From positions 54,473 to 78,055 of the forward strand of contig QZLH01000547.1 in the NCBI GenBank assembly GCA_003833135.1: a DNA stretch of 23,583 nt, written 5' to 3'. The DNA is from Oehlia diaphana (taxonomy: Eukaryota > Glomeromycota > Glomeromycetes > Glomerales > Glomeraceae). This document shows positions 1 through 9,750 of the stretch, one piece after another. Positions within the stretch are counted from its first letter, which is position 1. The number at the start of each line of letters is the position of its first letter. The notes beneath the pieces are model-generated. The model saw nothing but the letters and a program-made list of their open reading frames with translations. It did not search any database and was not told where the DNA came from. Made by a program: the position numbers and the translations under genes.

Positions 1-119
1 TTAATTAAAAATTTTTTTTTTATTTTTTATTAAATTAGAGTTACATAAATATGTAACATATATTTAATTTAGATTTGTGTAATATTAATCTTACTAAAAT
101 ATTGAATTTTTATAAAAAT

Positions 120-372
120 CTTAATTTAGCTAATTCCAAAAATCGGCATATATGCTGACGTTTTTACATATAAACTCAAAAAAAATGCCAGAACTAATGA
201 TTCCAGCATTTTTACATGTAAACACAAAAAAGAAAAATACTGGAACTAATGATTCTGGTGTTGTTACATGTAAAATTGAAAAAAAATGCTAGAACTAATG
301 ATTCTGGCATTTTTACATATAAAATTGAAAAAAAATGCCAAAATAAATAGTTTCAGCATTTTTATAAATAAA
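120..372. repeat. Tandem repeat, about 49-bp period, each unit a hairpin
   Basis: About five diverged units. The shared T of the ATGC-like core falls near 143, 186, 238, 287 and 336, giving spacings of 43-52 bp. Each unit has an AAAAATGCCAGAA arm, a short CTAATGA loop, a TTCTGGCATTTTT arm, and then a spacer containing TTACATRTAAA. Both the arms and the spacer are self-complementary, so the array would fold as a row of hairpins. No ORF crosses it. Confidence 0.8.
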
Positions 373-499
373 AATAAAAATAAACGTCAGATCACTTAGA
401 CCTGATATTTTTTCAATAAAAATTAAAAAAAATGTTTTTTTTAATTAAAAACATCGAATCTTACGTTTTTTGTATAATTAATAAAAAAATGTATAAAAC

Positions 500-650
500 T
501 TCAGGTAATTGAAGTGACCTGAATACTTTCAAATCAAATGGGTCAAGTCGAGTCAAAACGGTTAACCCGACCTGACCTAACCTGAAAAAAAAATTTCAGT
601 TCAGGTTAACCAGGTAATCTGACCTAACCCAACCCGTGCAGAGCTCTAGT
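500..650. repeat. GC-richer inverted-repeat remnant with hAT-like terminus
   Basis: Imperfect inverted repeats are built from AACCCGACCTGACCTAACC and TCAGGTTAACCAGGT blocks around an A/T-rich centre near 585-597. The right edge, read on the minus strand, starts TAGAGCTCTGCACGGG, which resembles hAT-type terminal repeats. No matching left terminus or target duplication was found, so this is probably a truncated element. Its base composition differs sharply from the surrounding sequence. Confidence 0.5.
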
Positions 651-742
651 AACAAATCATATTTATCACTATATGGATTATTATTATTGGAGACAGCAAA
701 AAAAACTATCTGTTCATCTGGTAATGGTAGTATAATAATTGA
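650..742 (-). pseudogene. Coding-like fragment, unknown
   Basis: A minus-strand frame of about 30 codons reads SIIILPLPDEQIVFFAV and then an Asn run followed by PYSDKYDLL, with no stop. It ends exactly where the hAT-like terminus begins. It may be an exon fragment cut by that element. No family is recognised, and short open runs also occur by chance here. Confidence 0.2.
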
Positions 743-1074
743 TCATAAATAATAGTAAAATTAAAAAATGATAAAAAAAAAGCCTATGATGAGGTCTGGG
801 GTTTCAGACTTCCAGAAAAATTTTTTTATCTATATATTAAATTTATAAAATACTTTATGAACTGAATGGCAGCTATGCATAATTAAGATAATAAATTACT
901 TAACCTTAAAAGTTAGTTTCTTTTAAAGTTCATTATTGCGAAATAATGATGATTCATTTATTTATCTGCTAGTGATCAGCTCATACAACCACTAATTTTT
1001 CCACTTTTACTTTTTCCAAATTTGATATAAATGCTTCATATCTTAACATATTAATAGTTCACATACTAATATGA

Positions 1075-1490
1075 TTTTACTATTTTAAGTTTAGTTGTAC
1101 TAATTTTTAAGTATTCATCATATTTCTTAATAATAGCTAGAGTGTCTTCATTATTATTTTGAATGATAAGGATATTTTTGATAGCTTAACGGATAAATGC
1201 ATCAAGATTTGTGACAATTGTATCATCTTTCTTAACTTTCATTACTTTTAAATGCAAATGAAGTACTTGTCATCATACATTATCAGTAGTAAATTCTGTT
1301 AATTTATCATATGTTCTTCCGCTCTAGTATTTTGTCAGTATTTATTAATAATTAGTATTAGATGAGTCTATAAAAATAGCAATTACTCATTATATATTGA
1401 ATATGAACCTTTTATATACTGTTTTAAACTCTTCACAAGCTTTATAACTGACATATGAAATCTGTATTAGTAAGTGTTAAACCATCTAGT
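1075..1490 (-). pseudogene. Decayed ORF, unknown protein, 3' part
   Basis: One minus-strand frame reads protein-like text broken by about nine stop codons: CEEFKTVYKRFIFNI, then IAIFIDSSNTN, then SGRTYDKLTEFTTDN, then KVMKVKKDDTIVTNLDAFI, then NNNEDTLAIIKKYDEYLKI. Amphipathic, charged composition in a single frame, despite the stops, points to an old gene rather than random AT sequence. The family is not recognised. It lies downstream of the open segment at 2112-2348 on the same strand, with the palindromic element 1520-2066 between them, so the two may be parts of one gene. A transposon-derived protein is possible but unproven. Confidence 0.4.
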
Positions 1491-1519
1491 AATATCTTTA
1501 GCTAAACTTTCCAATCTTA

Positions 1520-2066
1520 CACAGGTCAAAATGTAAAAATCAGGCATCAATCAGTTACCAATCGGACACCAATCAGGTAGCTGATGGTGACTGATTGGTG
1601 ACTGATTGGTGATTGATTGGCATTTTCACCAAATACTGAAACCAATCAGGCAGTTTGCTAACTTTTGATCCAGTGATCAGAAAAAGATGAATTATAGTTC
1701 ATTGGAATCGTCTCAATACGACGAATCTAATGGTAGTAAAATTGTATTTCTAAGATTAATACTTGATGAGATACTAAATAAAATATAAATAGTATTTTTT
1801 TATTTTTATATTTTATTTAATATCTCATCCATTATTAATCCTAGAAATACGATTTTACTACCATTAGATTCGTCTTGTTGAGATGATTCCAATAAACTAT
1901 ATTTCATCATTTTTTAATCACTGAATCAAAAGTTAGCAAAACTGCCTAATTGGTATCAGTATTTGGCGAAAATACCAATCAGTCACCAATCGGTCACCAA
2001 TCAGCTATCTGATTGGTGCCCAATTGGTGACTGATTGATGCCTGATTTTTCACTTTTCGACCTGTG
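1520..2066. mobile_element. 547-bp full-length palindromic MITE, TTA target duplication
   Basis: The ends are CACAGGTC (1520-1527) and GACCTGTG (2059-2066), flanked by TTA at 1517-1519 and 2067-2069. The two halves are inverted copies along nearly their whole length, with the centre near 1793. Matching blocks include the CACCAATCAG-rich ends, AAAAGTTAGCAAAC, CGTCTCAATACGACGAATCT and ATTTAATATCTCATC. There is no ORF. A 3-bp TTA duplication fits PIF/Harbinger elements. CAC termini with a 3-bp duplication also fit CACTA/EnSpm elements. Superfamily is therefore open, but the element itself is clear. Confidence 0.88.
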
Positions 2067-2069
2067 TTA

Positions 2070-2348
2070 TATAGTTTTGCTGATTTTGTATACTTGAACA
2101 ATATGAAGAGCTTATCTTAACCAAAGTGTTTTTGTTGTAATTTTCTTGCTTGAAGAATCTAAAAAAACAATATGAGTAAAATAATAGATAGAACTGGTTA
2201 AAATTTTAATATTTTCTGCAAAACCAAATGTTAATAAATTTATGTAATATACTTTTGGTAGATAATTTTTTAAAACGACCAATTCTATAGATAAAAATAT
2301 GTTAAAGCAAATGAATGGAAATTTTTTATGATTTTTTTTATTTACCAA
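2070..2348 (-). pseudogene. Open segment upstream of the palindromic element
   Basis: A 78-codon minus-strand ORF (2112-2348, ATG start) is rich in Ile, Phe and Tyr and ends with KKITTKTLWLR before TAA. After a one-base shift the reading continues as VKISSSYCSSIQNQQNYIR up to the transposon edge. It may be the 5' part of the decayed gene at 1075-1490. No domain is recognised. The AT-driven composition means chance cannot be excluded. Confidence 0.3.
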
Positions 2349-2349
2349 A

Positions 2350-3039
2350 TTTTCGCTTAGAAATCTTTATTACTATTTTATAGAAAATTTATATTAATGT
2401 AAATACAAATGAAATAAAAAGTTTGTACAAAAAAAAAAAAAATAAATAAATAAAATAAAAAATAAAAAATTGTCAGCCAAAATGATTAAAATTTTCTTCT
2501 AAAAAAAGCTTACATCATTCAATCATCTCTTCAATTATTGATATTTCCTAATATAGGGATCAAAGATTTTTTATTAATCTATTTATGTATACTGACGCAA
2601 TTGCAATATGAATTAATAAAGTTAGTTCAATTATATAATAATTACAGTATTAATCTGTTTATATATTAAATTTATTAACGCATATTAATATAATCTAATA
2701 AAGTTAGTTTTATTTAATACACCATTTTCATCCATTTTATTAATATAATCGGTTTTCTTTTTATTTTTTAAATAATTATAATTAATAATAATTGTAATAT
2801 AAGTTTATAAAAGTCTATAAATAATCAACCAAATCAATTCAGCTTCAATTAATAATAATCTATAATTAGACTAATATTTAACTTCGCTGAATAATGGCAA
2901 TTTGAAACTGGCTAATCAGTGAAAGATTACCAAAAAAGTTTAAACTTTCTTAGAATCTTTTTGATTTTGATTCCTCTTAGATAAAAGTTAATAAATAAAT
3001 AATTTATATTTTTTTTTAATAAAAAATTTTTCATAAATG
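2350..3039. other. AT-rich intergenic stretch, no gene seen
   Basis: It holds an A-run with AAATAAATAAATAAAATA repeats (about 2430-2470) and two copies of AATAAAGTTAGTT (near 2615 and 2697). No reading frame or RNA gene was recognised. Confidence 0.6.
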
Positions 3040-4012
3040 GCATTTTATTTGTTTCAGCTTTGGTCTGTAAATATATATTAGGTAAGCTCATTTGGCTTTA
3101 TTTCAGCTTTAGAAGGTGAGAGTTTTTTTTAAATTAACTTTGTAGAAACATTTTACTTATGTATCTTTTTTTTTGTAGAAATTGCCAAAAGTGAGAAAAA
3201 TTAGAACTTTTTTTTATTTTTTTTTTTAATTTAAGAGGCATTTTAAATTTAAGAAATGAACCAATGTTTCTTTTTCATTACTTTTCTTTTGTAGGGTTCT
3301 GACTTGAATACAAACTGGACTTTAAGGTAAAAATAGGAAAAAGGGAAAAGAAGAAAGAAGATTTTTTTTTATTTATATATAGGAATGAACTAAAGTTTCT
3401 TTTTATATTTATTTGTAAAGCACCTGAACTATAAGAAGAGAAATTTAGTAAAAAAGTTTTTGACTTTTTGTAAATAATATTTTCAATGAAATGTATAGCA
3501 TTCCATTTTTTTTTCTTTTTTTTGTAAGCTGCTTATTTTTCAAGGTTTTCAAAATGTAAAAAACTTAATGTTTGGAATTTTTTTTTAGTAAAAATTTATT
3601 TTATTATTTTTTAATTTAATTTTTTATCTTTTTTTGTAGGTTTCAGTTGGACTTGGTCTAATAAGTTTTGATTTGAAAATTCAAAACATTTTTTAATTTA
3701 TTTTTTTTAATCTTTCTTTTTTTTGTAAATATCAGTTTTTTCAGCATTAGCATTAAGATTTGATGAATATGCTGATATGGTAAGTTTCTATTTAAAATTT
3801 ATTGTAATAATATTTTTAAATTGTTTTTTATTAAAAATTTTTATTTTTGTAAGCATCTGGTTCTTTTTGCATTGAACTTTGGATGGTAGCTTCTTGGACT
3901 TTTTTAATTGGATTTTTAATGTTGGATAGCACTTGATTTTGATGTTCTTTTTTGTAGAATGGTATCTTGCTATAGATTGGCATCTTGGAATGAATTAGTA
4001 AGTTTCAAAGTA
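3040..4012 (+). repeat. Tandem array 1: ~111-bp units shaped like intron-exon-intron
   Basis: At least eight units, with TTTTGTA(A/G) anchors near 3175, 3291, 3415, 3524, 3636, 3725, 3849 and 3954 (mean spacing about 111 bp). A typical unit is a long T-rich tract ending TTTTGTAG, a core of about 30-50 nt, then in the best units GTAAGTTT. The core at 3728-3778 is fully open from ATATCAGT and ends at GTAAGTTT. The core at 3958-3997 also runs into GTAAGTTTC. These look like a polypyrimidine tract with 3' splice site, a mini-exon, and a 5' splice site. The cores diverge and their lengths are not fixed. Whether they are transcribed or spliced cannot be told from sequence. A homologous array lies at 18665-19290 on the other strand. 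Confidence 0.7.
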
Positions 4013-4404
4013 AAATTTTGCTACGAAACTTTTAAAATTTATGAATTTTATTATAATACAGTATAGAATGATATTGGATTTTAGAATTGATATAAATAAT
4101 AAAAATTATGTATATATTATTTTAAATTTTTGATAAATATATTGTTGTAAAGATAACAATAATATTAATTATATTGATTAATTATATTTTCAACATACTT
4201 TTAATATATAACGTAAATATCTCTATTACATTATTATTTATATTTTCAACATATTTTTAAACATATTTTGATAATATATATTTGACATATTACTGATATC
4301 GAGTTACTACGGAGTTAACAGAAATGCGTATGCAATATATCAATCATATTTTAAAAATGTTTCTACCATATTTTTCAAAATCTATAGGTTTCAGTAAAGT
4401 GACC
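4013..4404. other. AT-rich intergenic stretch, no gene seen
   Basis: It contains TTTTCAACATA(C/T)TTTTAA-type direct repeats near 4190 and 4244. A slightly GC-richer patch lies at 4295-4335. No coding frame or RNA gene was recognised. Confidence 0.5.
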
Positions 4405-4703
4405 TTAGTTTGATGATCTTTTTATTTTATTTACAGTCATATTATCAAAAGAATTATCTTCTACAATTTGTAGTTGACATTGGTTTAATGGCCCTTTTTT
4501 TACTTTATTATTTTTTCCTTCTTTCATTATAGCAGAATCTTCAAGTTCAGCAATTTTTTTTCCAAGTTCTGCAATTTTTCTTAGTATTACATCTTTTTTA
4601 TGATTAGTTGATTCACCAGTAAATAAACTACTTTTAGAATTGGAGAAGTAGTTAGATGTTTCACTTTCACTATATTCTATTTTAATCACAACTGCAGAGT
4701 ATA
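4405..4703 (-). CDS. Hypothetical coiled-coil exon or gene fragment
   Basis: An open minus-strand frame of at least 94 codons ends at 4405. Its first in-frame start-like codon is GTG (4687-4689), and the frame stays open further upstream with no ATG. A splice-acceptor-like TACTCTGCAG sits just before it, so it may be a last exon rather than a whole gene. The composition is hydrophilic: Ser/Asn-rich at first, then a short heptad-like stretch RKIAELGKKIAELEDSA suited to a coiled coil, then a Lys-rich patch. No family is recognised. It is better balanced in amino acids than the chance ORFs nearby, but no partner exon was found. Confidence 0.3.
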
Positions 4704-5395
4704 AAGTAAATTTAGAATAATAAATGTTCAGTAAATAATAAAATAAATAAAAAGAAATTTATTTATAACTGAACAATAGAAAAGAACAAGTAATAAAAAA
4801 GAAATTATTTATATATATTGCTTTTGCAAAAGAAATTCTTAATCAAGAAATTTATCAGTTTACATTCAAATAATATTCAAATAATAAACTTTCTTATCTT
4901 CTATAAATAGTTAAAACTTCGTAATGATATATACTACACAATTAATTTTTAAGGAATGTGGCGCAGCATATTTTAACTTTATTTAAACTCCAATTTATTG
5001 ATTGTCTAGTATTTTCAATTCACTTAATCATCATATTCTATGATTACTAAACATTATCAAAAAAAAAGTCGCCTAAAAGAGAAAAGAATTAAAATATTAA
5101 TAATTATTTCATTAAAGAGATAGGTCAAAAACATTTCTTCTTACCAAAATCCTTGTCCAAAAATATTAAAAGAATGCCAAAATTTATATCTGTTGAAAAA
5201 AGTGAGGGAAAGGGAAGTATGAGAGAGAGAGATAGAGGAAAAATAAAAAGAGTAAAAGGGAAATTATATTATATAATACTTCTTTTTAATAGAAAAAATA
5301 AACATAAATCCATTGTCTCATTAGAAAAGAAACTTTGAATTCATTATTTCTTTGGATATTAATAATAAATTTATTGTTATTTTAATTACACATTT
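4704..5395. other. No gene seen; purine tract
   Basis: AT-rich sequence with a strongly purine-biased strand at about 5195-5262 (GAGAGAGAGAGATAGAGG core). The open frame over this tract has only a TTG to begin with and a biased Lys/Arg content, so it is not called. Confidence 0.5.
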
Positions 5396-5790
5396 TTATT
5401 GGTGTAAAGCTATCTGTGACCAAACATAACCATATAACAACAATACATGGGAGTACAAAACTACTAACAAATATTGAACTGATTTAGACACATTGGTATA
5501 TTGATCATATCCCTTATTATATTTAGCTGAAATTTTTCTGGGATTATCTGTATAAGTCAATCATGCAAATCAATTGATATCATATAATTATAAACAAAAA
5601 AGAAAGTATTTATTTTCTTTATTTTAATTTTGATAAATGTTTACTAATGCTCATTTATTTGCTTTTTTCTTTTTAGAGATTCTTTGAAGTATCTTAACTA
5701 TACTTTTTATTAGTGATGCAAATATTCTGGATTTATTAGTATAAACAGATTTGAGGTTAGAAGTCATAAGCTATCCCACCAGCTGGAAAA
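5396..5790 (-). pseudogene. Broken minus-strand ORF, unknown
   Basis: Two open runs occur in tandem on the minus strand. The first starts MTSNLKSVYTNKSRIFASL and ends in a Lys-rich KKKKANK before TGA (about 5655-5775). The second, 5396-5560, reads NPRKISAKYNKGYDQYTNV, then a hydrophobic stretch (YLLVVLYSHVLLLYGYVW), and ends IALHQ at TAA. An acceptor-like CTTATACAG precedes the second run. This could be two exons of a small gene or a decayed transposon protein. No family is recognised. Confidence 0.3.
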
Positions 5791-5879
5791 GTGTATGAAA
5801 TTTCTTTTAATTCACAAAGAAAGCCTTGCTAAAGTCATCTTTAGTGTAGGTCTAGTAATACATTGCCTTAATTAAACGT

Positions 5880-6591
5880 GACCATGAAGTTTATGATTTT
5901 TAAACTATATATACAGTATATCATATATTGATGTTATATTTTAGCATATTCTCTAATTTTATATTTGCATATTTTTTTACATATAAAATATGATATTAAT
6001 TTTCACCATATAACAAAGATATTGCAAAAATACGCTAGTTGAGCAATTTATTGATATGAGAGTGATTGATCAATGTATAGATTCTTAAAATCATGTGAAA
6101 ATAGTTTTATGATCCTAATGATAATTATATAGATTCAAATGGTGAAAGTAATTAGTAATTGCACGAATAAATAAATAGTACAAATTTCAAACAAATTTCA
6201 AAAATCCATATTAAAATAATTGTACAATTTCCATTTAATAAATGTTAGAATTCAATAACTATAAAAAATCTACAATAATCATACATTTAAGTTTACAAAA
6301 TAAAATTTAATTTAATATTAAATATAAGAATATTATGAAAAGCCTACAATAATCATATGATTTAATTTTATGAAAAAATGCGATTTTATTTAATTATACA
6401 AATACTAAACAAAAACTAGATGATTATTACAAAAATAAAACAAAAACTGCACGATTTTTATACAATGACTTTTTATTGGGTAATTGTATATGATTTTCTT
6501 CATGCCCATAGACAATCAATGAGGCGCTATTAAAAAAGCAATTTCCATCTACAAACATGATTTACATATTAGTATTGCCTCATCATCTCTT
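5880..6591. other. AT-rich intergenic stretch, no gene seen
   Basis: Very AT-rich sequence with loose direct repeats of CTACAATAATCATA (near 6270 and 6339) and a repeated ACAAAAACT block near 6410-6450. No coding frame was recognised. Confidence 0.5.
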
Positions 6592-6750
6592 CTATTGTAA
6601 TTCATAAATTGTCCTAAAATTAGTCGGTAATAAAATGTTATTAAGATCAAATTGATTACCATAAGTAATGATATCATTAAGCGTAATATTATTTCCACAA
6701 AAAAAATTAAAAATATCGTACAAACCGTTTTTTGCTGTAGTTGAGTTCAT
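6592..6750 (-). CDS. Small hypothetical ORF, 52 aa
   Basis: An ATG-initiated minus-strand frame starts MNSTTAKNGLYDIFNFFCGN and ends TIYELQ at TAG. It has a balanced mix of residues for this AT-rich DNA. It is too short to show a domain, and no splice extension was established. It could be a small protein, a first exon, or a relic. The evidence is only the clean frame and the amino-acid composition. Confidence 0.25.
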   Translation of the reverse strand: MNSTTAKNGLYDIFNFFCGNNITLNDIITYGNQFDLNNILLPTNFRTIYELQ

Positions 6751-7012
6751 TTTTGTTTATAAAAATTTTGAAAACACGTAAAAAGTATGTTGAAAACGCG
6801 GAAAAAATTATGTAAAAAGATGATTTTATATTTTGCTGTGACAAAAGGACAAGATATAGATCCTTTTACAGTAATAGAAGTGATAAATTCTTTTACAGTA
6901 ATTAAACATTCGTGTTCCTTAAATTATGGCAATACTGTATATATTAATACATTAGTTAATATGTCGGCATGTCACATTTTTGTACGCAGTATATAATATT
7001 CCATATGAACAT

Positions 7013-7195
7013 CTATGTATAAGCCACCTTCAAGCCACTATTCTCACTGGGAAAATCACCCAACAAAAAATCGTGTAGTTTTCCAGAAAATTCGGAAAAT
7101 CTTTCTGAAAAATACATGATTATGAAGCGAGGGTCTGGATGACAACTGTTTATTATAGCGCTAATAACTTTCCTAGAATTGAATAATAGCAACAT
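7013..7195 (-). pseudogene. 60-codon ORF in a GC-richer patch, unknown
   Basis: The frame starts with ATG, is clearly less AT-rich than its flanks, and contains FIIMYFSERFSEFSGKLHDF and FPSENSG. The patch (about 7015-7200) looks like a conserved repeat or gene fragment set into AT-rich DNA. There is no recognised domain. Multi-copy status in the genome would separate a repeat fragment from a small gene. Confidence 0.25.
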
Positions 7196-7766
7196 TCTTT
7201 CTGTTGCCTGCTTGACATAAAATAAATAAATAAATAAATACCTAAAAAATTTCTGTCCCTTTCTTTTTTTTTGCCTTTGCTTTTAAAATAATTCATTTGA
7301 TAAGGGATAGGTCCGTTTAATTATAGATGATCAGTATTTACAAAGATAATCACATATAATTTTATTTCTTATGTATTTCTCTTTGTTCTATTGGCTACTT
7401 TTTTACTTAAAATAAATAAATAAATTAACAATAAATATACCTAAAAATTTTTTAATTAAACTTTATATAAACATTTTGAAGATTGTTTAATCTCTGATCC
7501 AAATTAATCGAGATCGTCGTGAAAAAGTTTGTGCGAGGCATAATACCCGAGTTTAATGATTTCTGCATTTAATTATTACTAGTGCAGCATATTCATGATA
7601 TTCATGAGGAACATTTCATGCATTATTACATTATGCATTAAGAATATTCTCATTTAACTTCTATTTCTTATCTTTAAATATATATACACTTATTTTACCT
7701 GTTACGTTTTTTTTCTCTTTAAATTGTTTCTTTTCCAAATCACGCGATAAAAAGAAGAAAAAAAAG

Positions 7767-9395
7767 ATGACTGACGTCAAGAAATATGAATTTCAATATC
7801 AACATTTCGATAATTTACGACCATTTTATGGTATTTTAGATCTTTCACAAGAAAATTCTATTATATCTTTAAACCAATTGAGAAAACATCAAAATGATAT
7901 TACAAAATATTCAATCAAACATTTAACCAAAACTTCTTATGAACAACAATATCATGATTTAGAATATGATAATATTGAAGGAATTCTTGTTGATTTTCAT
8001 ATTTTAATGGGTATCGAAAAATTTGATATTACTTTAAAAAAAATATTGATCGTAAAAGAAATTGAAGGGGAAGATAAAGATGAAAGAATTGGATTTAGAT
8101 TAGGTAATGATTTTTTGAAAGGATTTGATGCGGAAGTTGAAGAAGTAGGTGATGAAATTTTGTTACATCGATTAAAATTTACTGTACAATTGAAAGGGAT
8201 TAAAGGTAAAAAAAAAAAAAAAATTTTTAAACTTAATTTTTATTATTGGAATTTTGAATAAATATTATACTAATAACTATTTAAATAATAATAATTAGAT
8301 TCTAAGGCCAGTTCAAATGTTATTAAAACTCAAACCAAAATCAAATATATCAATAATGAAAAGAAATCTAATAATTTCAACAATTATTTGATCGCTATTA
8401 TCGCTTTTGCCATTATTTTAAATACTTTTGTTCTTAATATGAAGGTAATTAATATTTTAATATTTAACAAATTATTCATCATTTAATTCTTAAAACCAAT
8501 TTATTAATTATCCATTTTATTTTAAAGTTTTCTAAAGGTCAATCATCTCCTATCTTTGAGGGCAAAATTAAATTCCTTATAGATTTAGAAGAAGAAATTA
8601 ATGGTTTTAATATTTGTAAGTTATTTCAGCTATTACTTTTTAATTTTTACATTTTGTCTTCTTTAACATTGATATATTTATTATTTAGCGTTAAATGAAC
8701 TGAAACAATCCGAGATATCAATAATTGATCTAACACGAAATTCAAATACGGTTTTAACATCCAATAGAAAAATATTAATAAATACTCTAAATTTACAAGA
8801 ATTAACGTCAAGAACAAGAATCTCGTATGAAATGTCATTAGATTATTATGGTAATACATTATGGAAATTAAAAGAACTTAATATTAAAAAAGTTCTATTG
8901 GAAAAAACTAACTCATTACTGGATCAATTGTATTCGTCCATATTTGCGGTGGATCATAAGATTAACGAAACTGAATTTATTTCATATTATTCATTATTAG
9001 ATAGATATTTAAATAATTTTAGTAATAAGGAAGATTTGTTACAACAATTAACAAACATGGAAAAAGGATTGAATCAATTACAAAAGAATTTCGAAAATAT
9101 ATTTAAGGATATATTAAATGATGATGGCACGTACAAAAAATTTTTTGAAACAATTTCAATAATTATATCTGGTAATTTTAAGAATTTACAAAGTATTAAA
9201 TTTAAATTAAAAAAATTAAGGGAAAATAATATAGTAATCGGTTATATTTTCATGAAATTAAAAGATGATTTTAATAGAATTTTGAAAGGTAGAGATTTTA
9301 ATTATGACGAATATGAACAAATTAGTTCTTATTTATCTACGATTAGTTATAACCGTAAGAAATTTTTGAGGATTGCCGGATTATCTGTTAAATAA
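7767..9395 (+). CDS. Unknown single-pass membrane protein with coiled coil, 4 exons, 459 aa
   Basis: Exons are 7767-8205, 8299-8444, 8528-8615 and 8689-9395. The introns (93, 83 and 73 bp) are all GT-AG, with phases 1, 0 and 1. Joining them gives one frame of 460 codons including the stop. Intron 1 has a clear TACTAAT branch-like site near 8266. Residues 1-146 form an acidic, soluble-looking domain with no signal peptide. Exon 2 supplies a Lys/Asn-rich stretch and then a hydrophobic segment at about residues 176-192 (YLIAIIAFAIILNTFVL), a probable membrane span. The rest (about 196-459) is helical, with heptad-like stretches around 340-367. The frame running through intron 1 is an artefact of its poly-A start, and the internal ATG at 8832 is residue 273 of the joined protein. 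No family is recognised and function is unknown. The start is the first ATG after a purine-rich leader. Confidence 0.8.
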
Positions 9396-9536
9396 TTACT
9401 TGGCTGGAATTTATAAAAGATGTACACAAAGAATTTTTTTTTTAAAAAATCCTACTTTGTATAAATAAATATATATTTAAATATAAATAAATAACTATTA
9501 GCATAAGAAATAAATTAATTAACCCTACGAATAAAT

Positions 9537-9750
9537 ATTTGAATATGCACAACGGAGGAAATTTAAGAGAATACTTAAGACTTAACCGCTAAGTAAATAC
9601 TACACCGTACAATATCCATAATCTATAGTTGATTTACGTTAAGTGGTTTATAAAATAATAATCATAGAGAAAAACCAATTGATAGCACATCGGGATGGAG
9701 AACCAAATTTTAGACCTTCAAGTATATAAAACTCAGTTAATACTACAATT
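9537..9750 (+). pseudogene. Protein kinase relic (hinge and C-lobe fragments)
   Basis: Two kinase-like pieces lie close together. At about 9545-9592 the frame reads HNGGNLREYLRLNR and then a stop, matching the hinge region of the expanded TKL-type kinases of mycorrhizal fungi (consensus like A.GGNLREYL). At about 9668-9727, REKPIDST and, one frame over, RDGEPNFRPSSI match the usual end of the kinase domain (REKPI...CW..EPN.RP). The catalytic loop (HRDL) and DFG segment that should lie between are absent. Stops and frame changes follow. This is a deletion remnant, not a functional gene. The kinase identity rests on motif memory, not a search. Confidence 0.6.

Noticed and set aside
120..372. 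Repeat array considered as CRISPR
   Set aside because: Units diverge throughout, there are no unique spacers of constant length, and the genome is eukaryotic.
5153..5338. Plus-strand open frame of 61 codons
   Set aside because: It begins with TTG, not ATG, and lies over a purine-rich tract giving biased Lys/Arg/Glu text. No splice or domain support.
6787..6996. Plus-strand open frame of 69 codons
   Set aside because: It has an ATG but also an internal repeat of TTTTACAGTAAT and no recognisable pattern; it could be chance in AT-rich DNA.
8647..8859. Minus-strand 70-codon frame
   Set aside because: It is antisense to exon 4 and intron 3 of the spliced membrane protein gene.
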